From Synechococcus sp. MVIR-18-1 (GTDB taxonomy: Bacteria > Cyanobacteriota > Cyanobacteriia > PCC-6307 > Cyanobiaceae): DNA of 64,000 nt. The notes under the pieces are model-generated. The model was not told the origin of the DNA. It made no database searches and saw only the letters and a list, made by a program, of their open reading frames with translations. The stretch spans positions 992,001-1,056,000 of the forward strand of contig NZ_CP047942.1 of the NCBI RefSeq assembly GCF_014279835.1, read 5' to 3'. The position numbers and the translations under genes are program-made. This document shows positions 54,336 through 63,932 of the stretch, in pieces. Position 1 is the first letter of the stretch, and the number at the start of each line of letters is the position of its first letter.

Positions 54336-55384
54336 TGGAATGGGGGTGAGGTCAGTACGCCTCCATTCCTATGGAGATGATTGAGGCCTCTTGGTATCGG
54401 AACGGCACTCTTAGATCCGAGATGCCGATCATAAATCTCACCGTAATGACCTACTGCTTTGATCACTTTGACAATGAAATCGTTGTTTAAACCTAGTTTT
54501 TGGCCTAGATCGCCTTCTACGCCAAGAAAACGCCTTAGTTGTGTGAGTTCAGGACGACGTTGGGCTTCTTCAAGCTTATTTTCGATGTTCGCTTGTGTAA
54601 TGCCTAATTCTTCTGCAGCGATCAATGCATAGATCACCCAGCGCATCGCATCCGCCAGGCGCTGATCACCTCCTGCAGCTAGTGGAGCAAGGGGTTCTTT
54701 GCTCAAGACTTCAGGGAGAATCACATGTTGCTCTGGTTTGTTAAAACCGGATCTGGCCGCGGCGAGCTGCGAGCGATCGGATGTCATGGCGCTGCAGCGA
54801 CCTTGGAGGTAGCCCGCGATGACTTGATTGAGATCCTGATACTTAATGGGTTTGTAATCGATGCCTTTGGCCTGAAAGGCATCGTTGAGGTTTTGCTCGG
54901 TCGTGGTTCCTGAGCCCACGCAGATGGTTTTGCCTTTGAGGTTGTTGAGATTGGAGATCCCACTGCTGCGCTTAACCAGGAGCCCTTGCCCGTCATGAAA
55001 AACAACAGGAGCAAAGCTGACGCCATTACCTCCCGCAGCATCTCTGCTGAGGTTGAAGGTGGTATTGCGGGATAGGAGATCAATTTCTCCGGTACGCAGT
55101 GCAGTGAATCGTTCTGGAGCGGTTAGTGACCTGTATTGCACCTGATCTGGGCTGCCAGTAAACGCTGCTGCAAAGGCTCGACAGATGTCCACATCAAGTC
55201 CAGCGAAGGATCCATCCCTTTGCAGAAAACTAAAGCCTGGAATCTTGCCGCTGACTCCGCAGCGAAGCTCGGTTCTCCTTTTTATGAGATCGAGTCTTGA
55301 GGCGCCGCCCTCCCCAAGCGTGGCACATCCATTCAAAATGAATAAGAAAGAAACCAGTGGCAGTGCAAGAAGACGGACTCTCAT
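54332..55384 (-). CDS. Amino-acid ABC transporter substrate-binding lipoprotein, AapJ/NatF type
   Basis: 350 aa from MRVRLLALPLVSFLFILNGC, a lipoprotein signal (Cys20); the frame is open to 55477. Family segments: RTELRCGVSGKIPGFSF, GLDVDICRAFAAAFTG, RFTALRTGEIDLLSRNTTFN and KGKTICVGSGTTTEQNLND. It captures polar amino acids in the periplasm. First gene of the importer operon. Confidence 0.93.
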   Translation of the reverse strand: MRVRLLALPLVSFLFILNGCATLGEGGASRLDLIKRRTELRCGVSGKIPGFSFLQRDGSFAGLDVDICRAFAAAFTGSPDQVQYRSLTAPERFTALRTGEIDLLSRNTTFNLSRDAAGGNGVSFAPVVFHDGQGLLVKRSSGISNLNNLKGKTICVGSGTTTEQNLNDAFQAKGIDYKPIKYQDLNQVIAGYLQGRCSAMTSDRSQLAAARSGFNKPEQHVILPEVLSKEPLAPLAAGGDQRLADAMRWVIYALIAAEELGITQANIENKLEEAQRRPELTQLRRFLGVEGDLGQKLGLNNDFIVKVIKAVGHYGEIYDRHLGSKSAVPIPRGLNHLHRNGGVLTSPPFQ

Positions 55385-55495
55385 CTGATTGTTTCTGGTA
55401 GGGAACAAGTGTGTCAGAGCTCGTTCATCAGGGCTGATCGTTCTTGTCAACACAGAGAACTGGTTTAGCGTTCGCAAATGTTCGTGAATAGCTCG

Positions 55496-55819
55496 ATGAC
55501 GCGAACGCTGTTGGGATCTGCCCTGGTTTCAGCTCTAATTTTATTTGGAATCGTTCCTCCAGCACTGGCTTGGAAAGAAACTGATCAACAGGCTTATTAT
55601 AATAAAATGTCTCTCCTTAAAGTAATGCTTGAAGGGGCTCGAATCAGGGCTGTTGAAACGAATGATTTGCAGACACTCTGTCTCATTATGAGCATCGGAA
55701 ACGACGTAACTGTTCGTTATGTCGAGCTCAATCCGAATGACGTTGAGATCAGCAATCGTCTCGACGGCATGCGGAATGACATGACGGCTTGTTTGGCACT
55801 CCTCTACAGCAAGGAATAG
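55496..55819 (+). CDS. Small exported protein, 107 aa
   Basis: Signal peptide TRTLLGSALVSALILFGIVP with cleavage near ALA-WKE. The mature part is helical (YYNKMSLLKVMLEGARIRAV, DVEISNRLDGMRNDMTACLA) with two Cys. ATG 55478 is an alternative start. Family not recognised. Divergent from the amino-acid importer. Confidence 0.65.
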   Translation: MTRTLLGSALVSALILFGIVPPALAWKETDQQAYYNKMSLLKVMLEGARIRAVETNDLQTLCLIMSIGNDVTVRYVELNPNDVEISNRLDGMRNDMTACLALLYSKE

Positions 55820-55838
55820 TCATCAGGCGGATTCAGGC

Positions 55839-57440
55839 TTAACCATGACCGCCCTCAGGTTGGCTCCCGATTCTTTCAAAAAGGTTCAGGCTTTCTTTGT
55901 TTAAACCTTCAACGTTTACGACGGAGCCACCAAGTCTGAGTTTGCGTATGAGTTGGTTGAGAGCCCCAACACCACTCTGGTCCCAAATGTGTGCCTGACT
56001 CATATCAATGGTGATTCTGGCTGGATGATCGTGAATGTCAAATCCCTGTAGGAAATAAATCTTGCTCACAAAGAACAATTGGCCGCTAACCACATAGCGG
56101 CTCTCATCTTCACTGATTTTAATTGCTTCGACGCGAATGACTTTTGCGACTTTGCGGCTGAATAAAACACCTGCAAGAGCCACTCCGGCTAGCACTCCAA
56201 GAGCAAGGTTGTGGGGAGTGGTGAGCATGGTGACTGCAAACGTCATCACCATCACGGCAGTGTCACTTTTCGGGATATTTCGAATGTTTCTCAAGCCAGC
56301 AACATCAGCTGTACTGACCGCGATTCCAATCATGACTGCAACTAGAGCTGCCATGGGGATCTGCTTAAGCCAAGCACTGGCAAGTAAAATCATCGCCAAA
56401 AGGCTGATTCCTGAAGACAGTGTGGAGAGGCGTGTTCGTCCACCGTTATCGATGTTCATGACGGATTGCCCCACCAACGCACAGCCAGCCATTCCTCCAA
56501 ATAAAGAGGAAACGATGTTTGCTATTCCTTGGCCTTTCGCTTCAGTATTCTTGTTTGAATTGGAATCAGTTCTTTCGTCAAGAATGTCTTGAGTGAGGAA
56601 TGTTTCCATCAAGCCAACCAATGAGATCGATAAAGCTGTCGGCAAGACAATCCCAAACGTCTGTAGATTAAAAGGAACTCTTTGGTTGCTCACATCTCCA
56701 AAAGGAAGATTGAACATAGGGAGACCATTGGGGAGTTTGCCAAGATCTTCTACCTTGGGAATATTTAAATCCGGAAATACTGAGCTTAGCCCCATGCTGA
56801 TGGCTGTAATTACGATGATGGCTATCAGCTGGGAAGGAAGGGCGCGTGTGATGCGTGGCAGACCATAAATAATGACAAGCCCAAGCAAAACGAGCGGCCA
56901 AATAACTGCCATTTGGCCTCCAGTCAGAGCCTGTATCACATGGTCATGTCCCGCTTCCCCAAAATGAAGATTGATTCCCAATTGCGGAAGTTGAGCCTGA
57001 AAGATTAATAAAGCAAGAGCATTTACAAATCCGCTTAAGACACCTAGAGGCACGAACCTCATCTGATAAGCCAGGCGCAAGTAACCCCAGAGAATCTGAA
57101 AGACGCCGGTGAGAATGCCTGCTGCCATCAAGTAGGCCAGCCCCAGTCCCTCCCCTCTCGCATTTCCTGTCGCCACCAATCCGGTCATCAACAGGGCCGT
57201 TGATCCCGTAGCAGAGGTGATCATCGCCGTTCGTCCACCGACGAAGGCAATCGTTATGGAGAGACAAAAGGCTCCAAACAATCCAACTCTTGGATCTACG
57301 CCTGCAATCCCAGAGAACGCGATCGCTTCTGGAATCATGGCGAAAGCCACGACTAGCCCAGAGAGGACATCGCGTCTCGGATTGCTGAACCAGTTCTGAA
57401 GTCCCATTGCGGGAGAGGAAGCCATGGGCGTCAGTGCCAC
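55839..57440 (-). CDS. SulP-family anion transporter with STAS domain
   Basis: 533 aa. About 11 membrane segments: [68 protein letters not shown]-like [17 protein letters not shown]-terminal STAS domain (about 445-525: [20 protein letters not shown]) completes the family layout. Substrate could be sulfate or bicarbonate; the sequence is not obviously BicA. Confidence 0.9.
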   Translation of the reverse strand: MALTPMASSPAMGLQNWFSNPRRDVLSGLVVAFAMIPEAIAFSGIAGVDPRVGLFGAFCLSITIAFVGGRTAMITSATGSTALLMTGLVATGNARGEGLGLAYLMAAGILTGVFQILWGYLRLAYQMRFVPLGVLSGFVNALALLIFQAQLPQLGINLHFGEAGHDHVIQALTGGQMAVIWPLVLLGLVIIYGLPRITRALPSQLIAIIVITAISMGLSSVFPDLNIPKVEDLGKLPNGLPMFNLPFGDVSNQRVPFNLQTFGIVLPTALSISLVGLMETFLTQDILDERTDSNSNKNTEAKGQGIANIVSSLFGGMAGCALVGQSVMNIDNGGRTRLSTLSSGISLLAMILLASAWLKQIPMAALVAVMIGIAVSTADVAGLRNIRNIPKSDTAVMVMTFAVTMLTTPHNLALGVLAGVALAGVLFSRKVAKVIRVEAIKISEDESRYVVSGQLFFVSKIYFLQGFDIHDHPARITIDMSQAHIWDQSGVGALNQLIRKLRLGGSVVNVEGLNKESLNLFERIGSQPEGGHG

Positions 57441-57461
57441 TTTCTTTTCAGGGACCGTATC

Positions 57462-58754
57462 TCAGAGCGGTGGCAGTAACCCATAGGGATCATGATGTGA
57501 CTTCAAATGTTTAAGGCCTGGAAGCCAGTCTTGAAAGGCGTCATTGAGTTCTGCCTTATGGCAGGGCAGGTGTGGATGGATCTGTGTGAGGTGCACTCCA
57601 GGGCAGGATTCAGTGAGGATGGTGTTGGCATGAAATAGCCAATCCAGTGCTTGTTCTCTCCCCTTTGGATCACCGGCGCTCCAGGCTGCGGTGACCCATG
57701 GTTTCCAAATTGCATCGCGATGAATAAAAGATGTGCGTGACACTGGAATCTGAGAACTCATCCCTCCAAGTTGTTGGGCACTGATTTGGCATCTGGGGTG
57801 AGGACGCCCGCGTATGAGTTGATTCAGGTCTCTGAGGAGTGAGGGCACGCGTTGGCCCCAGGCTGGACCGAGCCTGCTACTGACTTCGCTGTGGATGCGC
57901 CCCTGGGCAGCGGTGGATGTCGCCAAAGCTCCAAATAGAGGCTGAGCATGTTGGCCAGGCACGATGGTCATGCTGGATTCAGAGCAGTGGCCCAGCAGCG
58001 TTTTTAGTGTCTCCACCGCTTTGATCGCTGCAGGGTCATTGGCGCTACAAGCGATGAACAGTTCAATGTTTTCGTTCCAGGCCCACTGCAGGCTGGCGCT
58101 GTGCTCCCACTGTTCCGCCGCCTCAATGGCGATTTCAAGTTGCTGAACGCTGCATACACTCCGCCAAATCACTAAGGGTGTGAGTTTCTGAGTCCGCAGT
58201 CGGATCGCAGTGACAACAGCCAGGAAGGGAGCGGCACCGAGCAGTCCTTTCCACTGCTGATGTGTTTCGTTCTTACTAGCTGTTCCAGGGCTTGCAGGGT
58301 TGGTCGGCGCTGAAAGGTCAAAGATGTTGCCGTTTCCCCAGACACCTCGCAGACCCACAATGTGATCCATGGCTAGGCCCTGTGATCGGCTTAAAGGTCC
58401 AATTCCACCTGTGAGAACAAAGCCACAGCCCGGAACGGTGGAAAGGCCAACCGGGATCGAGCGTCCATGAATTTGCAGACCGCTTAACACCTCGGCCATG
58501 GTGAGCCCGGCCCCAATCTCCACCTCATCTCCTTCTTCGCTGATGATCAGCTGGCGATGGCGCGCTCTTAAGTCGAGTGTCCAAAGCCCATCTGCAGCAC
58601 AGCGACTGCTGGTGCCCCCTGCGCAAACCAATAAGGGTGTTGGCTGGATCCCTTGGCGTATCAGATTGGAAAGATGGATGGCATCAGTGGAGATCCAACC
58701 CGTTGGCTGTGAATCGTCGGCCATTGGATTCCAAAGCGCAGCGAGCTTTGTCAT
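57462..58754 (-). CDS. FAD-linked oxidoreductase
   Basis: 430 aa from MTKLAALWNPM; ATG 58772 is an alternative start. The FAD-binding type-4 fold is visible: LLVCAGGTSSRCAADGLWTL, EVEIGAGLTMAEVLSGLQIH, RSIPVGLSTVPGCGFVLTGG and GLAMDHIVGLRGV. The C-terminal part contains LTESCPGVHL. It may oxidise a sugar or hydroxy acid; substrate unknown. Confidence 0.85.
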   Translation of the reverse strand: MTKLAALWNPMADDSQPTGWISTDAIHLSNLIRQGIQPTPLLVCAGGTSSRCAADGLWTLDLRARHRQLIISEEGDEVEIGAGLTMAEVLSGLQIHGRSIPVGLSTVPGCGFVLTGGIGPLSRSQGLAMDHIVGLRGVWGNGNIFDLSAPTNPASPGTASKNETHQQWKGLLGAAPFLAVVTAIRLRTQKLTPLVIWRSVCSVQQLEIAIEAAEQWEHSASLQWAWNENIELFIACSANDPAAIKAVETLKTLLGHCSESSMTIVPGQHAQPLFGALATSTAAQGRIHSEVSSRLGPAWGQRVPSLLRDLNQLIRGRPHPRCQISAQQLGGMSSQIPVSRTSFIHRDAIWKPWVTAAWSAGDPKGREQALDWLFHANTILTESCPGVHLTQIHPHLPCHKAELNDAFQDWLPGLKHLKSHHDPYGLLPPL

Positions 58755-58848
58755 GTTGTGGCTCCCAAGCAAGCTGGTGGTCGAGGCAAGACCATCCGGC
58801 GCGATTCAACAAGGCCGAGGATAGTGTCGTGGGAGTGGAACGAACCGA

Positions 58849-59964
58849 GTGAGTTCAGATCCGAGTGCGCCGCAGCCATCGCCCTATGGCGTCTTGATTT
58901 GCGGCCATGGCAGCAGGAATCGCTTAGCGGTTGAGGAATTCGAACGTCTCGCGATCGGTCTGCGCCGGCGCATGCATCCGATTCCTGTTGAACACGGGTT
59001 TTTGGAATTTGCTAATCCAATCCTTAGGGATGGTTTAGATCGCTTAAGAGAGCAAGGAGTGGAGCGGGTGCTGGCGATTCCGGCCATGTTGTTTGCGGCA
59101 GGCCACGCCAAAAACGATATCCCTTCGGTGCTGAATACCTACAGCGCTGAAACGGGCTTGGAGATTGATTACGGCCGAGAACTCGGTGTTGATCGCTTGA
59201 TGATTGCAGCGGCAGGCGCTCGGATTCAAGACGCGTTGGATGCCAATTCAGATGTTCCTCTATCTGAAACCATGTTGGTGGTTGTTGGACGGGGGTCATC
59301 AGATCCCGATGCCAATTCCAACGTTGCGAAGGTTGCGCGAATGTTGGTGGAAGGTTTTGGCTTCGGCTGGGGCGAAACCGTGTATTCCGGTGTGACGTTC
59401 CCGCTGGTGGAGCCAGGGCTGCGGCATGTGGTGCGCCTTGGTTTTAAGCGCATCATCGTGTTTCCTTATTTTCTGTTTTCTGGGGTTCTGGTGACCAGGA
59501 TCCGCCAGCACAGTGAACGCGTCGCTAACGATCATCCCGAGGTGGAATTTCTGCATGCCTCCTATCTCGGAGACCACGCAAGGGTGCAAGACACGTTTAT
59601 TGAGCGGGTGGATGAAGTTCTCGGTGGTGAGACAGCGATGAATTGTTCGCTCTGTAAATACAGAGCCCAGGTTTTGGGTTTTGAAACCGAGGTAGGCCTA
59701 GCCCAGGCCAGTCACCATCACCACGTGGAGGGATTGACCGATGGCTGCGATCTGTGTGAGCTCGAATGCACCGGGGCCTGTCAGCCCGATGGTGTGCCAA
59801 TTCCACTGGGGGGTGGGCATCAGCCTCATACGCATGGAGACCATGCTCACGAGCATCCCCACGACCACGGCCATCATCCCTACCCACATGCAGAACATCC
59901 TTTAGGTCCAAGCACCCTTCGTGGTCGCAGTGCGGATTCGAAGAGGGATGCTCCTGAATCCTGA
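58849..59964 (+). CDS. cbiX: Sirohydrochlorin cobaltochelatase CbiX, long form with Cys/His-rich tail
   Basis: 371 aa with a GTG start. Two tandem chelatase halves: GVLICGHGSRNRLAVEEFER and LVVVGRGSSDPDANSNVAKV, with metal-binding His in VEHGFLEFANP and AGHAKND. After residue 260 comes AMNCSLCKYR, an MxCxxC motif as described for the Fe-S cluster of CbiX, more Cys (CDLCELECTGAC) and a His-rich tail (THGDHAHEHPHDHGHHPYPH). It inserts Co2+ into sirohydrochlorin for cobalamin-type cofactors; sirohaem ferrochelatase is the alternative. Confidence 0.9.
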   Translation: MSSDPSAPQPSPYGVLICGHGSRNRLAVEEFERLAIGLRRRMHPIPVEHGFLEFANPILRDGLDRLREQGVERVLAIPAMLFAAGHAKNDIPSVLNTYSAETGLEIDYGRELGVDRLMIAAAGARIQDALDANSDVPLSETMLVVVGRGSSDPDANSNVAKVARMLVEGFGFGWGETVYSGVTFPLVEPGLRHVVRLGFKRIIVFPYFLFSGVLVTRIRQHSERVANDHPEVEFLHASYLGDHARVQDTFIERVDEVLGGETAMNCSLCKYRAQVLGFETEVGLAQASHHHHVEGLTDGCDLCELECTGACQPDGVPIPLGGGHQPHTHGDHAHEHPHDHGHHPYPHAEHPLGPSTLRGRSADSKRDAPES

Positions 59965-60358
59965 AGAACTCTTTCTGCAACTCAGTTTCTTCATGAATTC
60001 GTCTCAGGCAAGTCCAAAGAGACTTGAAGTCATCAGTGAGGCTTATCAATCAACGACCAAGCTTATTGTTCGCTCTTTTTCCACAGAATTGGCGGAGTTT
60101 TCCACCGGCTTTTGGACGTGATCGTGGCTCGTTGCTCAGAGTCTGTGGTTTTTCGAATTTGGCTTCAATTGAACTTGACACCATCCTGCAAGCAGTACTC
60201 GGTTTGAAAAAACTGCTCCACGATCCTCGAAACCCATTGGGCTGGAATGATTCTCATCAGGGCTTCTCTCTGGTCCACCTGATTGCTTCGGCTTTGACGG
60301 CGACCCCCTCCATGTGTCTTTCTAGGTGTCATGCCCCTCTGAGGTTTTCCCCCACTCC
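59965..60358. other. Intergenic stretch
   Basis: Short overlapping frames only; no gene, tRNA or repeat recognised. Confidence 0.45.
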
Positions 60359-60649
60359 ATGAATCGATTTCATTTTGAACATTGTGATACTTCTGTCTCT
60401 GAATCAATCAGTGATGTTGGAATTTCCTTAGTGAGCATGGAAGCGGAAATCCCTGAAGTCCTATATCGCGGAATGAAAGATTTCATTGGATTAAATCCAT
60501 CTTGGGACCAATATCAACTTCTTAGTTCTGCAATTGCTCAATTTTTAGTTCAAAACGGTTGTACAGATCGAGCCGTCACTGAGCGTTATCTCGACGATCT
60601 TTTTATTCGCTCTCAGGTTGGAGCGCCTTCAGGCAAGCTCTCCTCGTAA
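60359..60649 (+). CDS. DUF2811 family protein
   Basis: 96 aa from MNRFHFEHCD; the core starts near MEAEIPEVLYRGMKDFIGLN (ATG 60437). NPSWDQYQLLSSAIAQFLVQ and CTDRAVTERYLDDLFIR match DUF2811, a small helical family of cyanobacteria. The end overlaps the GMC gene by 47 bases tail to tail. Confidence 0.8.
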   Translation: MNRFHFEHCDTSVSESISDVGISLVSMEAEIPEVLYRGMKDFIGLNPSWDQYQLLSSAIAQFLVQNGCTDRAVTERYLDDLFIRSQVGAPSGKLSS

Positions 60650-62261
60650 TTGCCATCATCGTCAAGGTTGGGCTTTGCCACGCTGATGTGGTCCAACACG
60701 AGCCATCAACGACCAACACGTTCGGACAGCGCCAGAGGCGATTCCAGGCATCCACAACACTGTGGTTCTCATCGCTGCCCATAGGAGCTCCACCCAGCTC
60801 ATGCACGTAGTAGCCAGGCGGAGGCGCACCTGCTTTCATCGCCTCCATGTTTCCAATAATGGGTTCGATCAGCGGCATCTTGATTAGATCGGTGAGAGGT
60901 TGAATCTCCCCGCCCCCCAGACCAATGGCCTCAGCCATCATCGAGTGCATGTGATCCACCATCGCTGTCTCGTTCTCTCCCCACCGGCAGCTGATATGGG
61001 GGATGGGAACTCCCCAGCTATCTACTGTTTCCGACAAGGTGACCCTGTTCTGAGCGGAGGGAAGAACTTCCCCATGACCAATCAGAAAACCCAAACGGCA
61101 GTTGGAATTCCTTTTTAACCACCAGGGTGGATCAAAGCGATTGATCGCTCCCCAAAGTCCATATCCCCTTGAAAACGGAAGAGCCTCAGGGCGTTGTGGT
61201 GGAAGACTTCCAAAGGGAAGGAAAAAACTTCCGGCCCCTGATAACTGGCTGGTGGGATCTAGGTCTTGGAGGGATTGACGGCCACTCCTGCTTGGCACTT
61301 GAAAGAAGCGGCAGGTTGAAACGTGATCCATCAAGTGACGCCCGAGGCTTGCTGAGGGATCTTGAAAGCCTCCTTCTGTTGCTGAGTGTTCTGAGAGCAG
61401 TAGAAATCGCAGGGAGGCGATGGTGGAAGCGCAGAGAACCACCAAAGCTGCCTCCAGCTCGATTCTCATCCCGCTGCCTTGATCAATGACAACGACTCCT
61501 CGTGCGCGACTTTGATCACGGTTCATCATCAGGCGTTCTGCCAGGTGCCCTGAGAGCACCTCCACGCGTCCAGTGGAGAGTGCTGTTTGGAGACTGCTGC
61601 CAGGACTGCTCGATGGCGGCCATGGACACTCTGCGGACGGTTGATGCACTGAAAAACCGCGCGAGTGAATCATCTCGATGTCTGCCGAGCCCTGGAGGTC
61701 AGCAGCAAGTTGTTGTTCCTCTGGGGTGAAACTTAGCGGCGTGGTGGTGCAACCATCTGGGAGTTGAGCGAGTCCATCTCTGTTGCCATGAATGGCAAAT
61801 TGCCGTTCCAGTGCGGAATAATGCGGGTCAAGATCTTGATGGCAAATAGGCCAGGATTGTCCTTGGCCATCACGCTCTGCAGCCTTGAATTCCAGATCAG
61901 AGAGTCGCAAGGTGATTCCACCCCAGGTCAAACTCCTACCTCCAACCTGGCGCCCTTGTGTCCATAAAAAAGGTTGATCTTTTGGAGTGGAGTAGGGATA
62001 GCGCCGCTCATCGGCATAGAGAAGTGGATTGTGTTTCCAATAGCCGGGATGCTGTGCCTGTTGTCGGTGCTGACCGCTGAGAAGGCCACGGATGCGTCGC
62101 ATGCTGTTGGTTGGTTCGCTCCCCAGTGCTGCTTGCGCGCTGAGATCGGGCCCTGCTTCCACCACCAAGACACGTACCCCTGCTTCAGCAAGCGTTTGGG
62201 CTGCTACACCACCGGTTGCACCTGAACCGATCACGATGGCTTCGAAGGGTTTCAGCGGCAC
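60603..62261 (-). CDS. GMC-type FAD oxidoreductase
   Basis: 552 aa. N-terminal dinucleotide fold VIGSGATGGVAAQTLAEAGV, GGRSLTWGGITLR, C-terminal GYYVHELGGAPMGSDENHSV with the catalytic His, and NVLVVDGSCWTTSAWQSPTL. Typical of the gluconate/choline/alcohol oxidoreductase group. Substrate unknown. Confidence 0.9.
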   Translation of the reverse strand: MPLKPFEAIVIGSGATGGVAAQTLAEAGVRVLVVEAGPDLSAQAALGSEPTNSMRRIRGLLSGQHRQQAQHPGYWKHNPLLYADERRYPYSTPKDQPFLWTQGRQVGGRSLTWGGITLRLSDLEFKAAERDGQGQSWPICHQDLDPHYSALERQFAIHGNRDGLAQLPDGCTTTPLSFTPEEQQLAADLQGSADIEMIHSRGFSVHQPSAECPWPPSSSPGSSLQTALSTGRVEVLSGHLAERLMMNRDQSRARGVVVIDQGSGMRIELEAALVVLCASTIASLRFLLLSEHSATEGGFQDPSASLGRHLMDHVSTCRFFQVPSRSGRQSLQDLDPTSQLSGAGSFFLPFGSLPPQRPEALPFSRGYGLWGAINRFDPPWWLKRNSNCRLGFLIGHGEVLPSAQNRVTLSETVDSWGVPIPHISCRWGENETAMVDHMHSMMAEAIGLGGGEIQPLTDLIKMPLIEPIIGNMEAMKAGAPPPGYYVHELGGAPMGSDENHSVVDAWNRLWRCPNVLVVDGSCWTTSAWQSPTLTMMAITRRACLKALQPESE

Positions 62262-62764
62262 AGCTCAAGCGATGACCTGTACTTAGTGTCCCTCTTCGCC
62301 CACTGATCTTTTGATCTGAGTGGATGTCTTTGGCCAGAGGCTTCTAGCAGCTGATTGAAAAGCCTCGGCTTGACAACCTTAACCGACTTGACTATTTATA
62401 AGTTTGATCAGGTTGGAGGCTTGCAATCGGTTGATCATGTTGCGCATATCTTGATCCAATTATTCAAAACTCTTTCAGTCTTCACTGTTGATAGTCCTGG
62501 TGGTTTGGAGATAAAATTATTGTGTCTAGTCCTAGCTTGAAGAGTATTTGTGTTCTGCTAGCTAGCCTGTTTCATGCCCTTGTGATCAGCGCGTGAAGCA
62601 CTTGTGTTGTTAATATTTCAAGGTTATTTTGCTTTGGAGTTGTGTTTTTTCAGAAAGTAATTTGCTTTTGATTCTTTTTTGAAGAGTTGGGAACCGCTGC
62701 TGGGCCTGGACCGCTAAGAAGTCTGCGATTCTTCGACTTTCAAAAAAATTGAAATTTCAGCCAA
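62262..62764. other. Intergenic stretch
   Basis: AT-rich, no gene or RNA recognised. It contains the promoter region of the GMC gene and ends at the tRNA-fMet terminator. Confidence 0.45.
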
Positions 62765-62793
62765 TAAAAAACCCCTCATTAAGAGGGGGTTTT
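62765..62793 (-). terminator. Terminator of initiator tRNA-Met
   Basis: CCCCTC/GAGGGG hairpin followed by six T on the minus strand, just past the tRNA 3' end. Confidence 0.85.
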
Positions 62794-62797
62794 GATT

Positions 62798-62874
<77 letters not shown>

Positions 62875-62927
62875 TTGACCTCAAAACTATACAACTTGGG
62901 GTTCGCAAGCCAGGGGATTGTGAGCGT

Positions 62928-63899
62928 TCACGCGCGTAGCTCTCCCTTCACTTCAAGTCGGACTCCTGGACCAATGATCAACATCTTGTCTTCCAGTTCG
63001 TCCAGGCTCCCTTGCGTGATCCAATCAAGTTGCCGCAGTAGATGGAGTGCTACAGCCTGTTTGGCACGGCGAGAGCCATCTTCCACCTTGATCGCCACAC
63101 CTAAGCCATCTCCCGTTCTGCTGAGGCACTGAATGCCCTCGGCGCCACCTTTGCTGATCACCTGTTGATGAGAGCGGGACATGAGCTCGGTATCGAAGCG
63201 GCCTTCTCCAGCAACAAGCTTGGGGTGGGCGAGCATGGCTCTGCTGATTTGCTCCAGCTCAGCATGGGTTGAGGAGCCGAGATGGGCGTAGAGCAAGGCC
63301 ATCTGGGAAAGTTGCAATAGCAGGGTGGGTGCACCGCAGTCATCGCGCTCTGCGACTAATTCCTCTGCGGGGAGCCCGAGAAATTCTCCGACACGTCGAT
63401 TGATCTCTTGCTGCAGTGGATGATCACCCTGGAGATAGCTCTCCAAGGGCCACCCCATTTTTCGTGATGTGGCAAGAAATGCAGCGTGTTTACCGGAGCA
63501 ATTGTGCTCCAGGGGACTGTGACCCCATGCTGGAATTGGGCACTGGAGAGAGTCCGTTTCTAGTTGGGCGTTCCAAAGCAGTCGGAAGGCTTCCCTGGCA
63601 TGCTCAGCCGTTCCGGCATGGGAGGCACAGCTAATGGCCAAACCGCGATCGCCAAAGTCATAGCTTCCAGAGGCGCCGCTGCTGAGGGCAGGCAAGGCTT
63701 GAAAAGGCTTTAGTGCTGATCTAACAAAAGATTCATGATCAGGCCGTCCGGCCTTCATCAGGATTCTTCCTTTTGAATCACAAACAACGGCATGCACCCG
63801 ATGGATGGATTCCACCGATGAACCTCGTTTCAGCACAACCTCAAAAGCAGGAGAGCCTGCATTTCTGGACGATCTGCCGTAGCCAGGAGGAAGTGTCAT
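62928..63899 (-). CDS. L-asparaginase of the thermolabile (PF06089) type
   Basis: 323 aa. AFEVVLKRGSSVESIHRVHA, GRPDHESFVRSALKPFQALP, AISCASHAGTAEHAREAFRL, HNCSGKHAAFLATSRKMGWP and RDDCGAPTLLLQLSQMALLY define the family, with the Cys/Ser-rich active region in CSGKHA. It hydrolyses asparagine. It may be in one transcript with the partial gene upstream (63933-64000). Confidence 0.92.
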   Translation of the reverse strand: MTLPPGYGRSSRNAGSPAFEVVLKRGSSVESIHRVHAVVCDSKGRILMKAGRPDHESFVRSALKPFQALPALSSGASGSYDFGDRGLAISCASHAGTAEHAREAFRLLWNAQLETDSLQCPIPAWGHSPLEHNCSGKHAAFLATSRKMGWPLESYLQGDHPLQQEINRRVGEFLGLPAEELVAERDDCGAPTLLLQLSQMALLYAHLGSSTHAELEQISRAMLAHPKLVAGEGRFDTELMSRSHQQVISKGGAEGIQCLSRTGDGLGVAIKVEDGSRRAKQAVALHLLRQLDWITQGSLDELEDKMLIIGPGVRLEVKGELRA

Positions 63900-63932
63900 A
63901 GAGGGAGTACTAGTGAAATAATGTCAGCGAAA

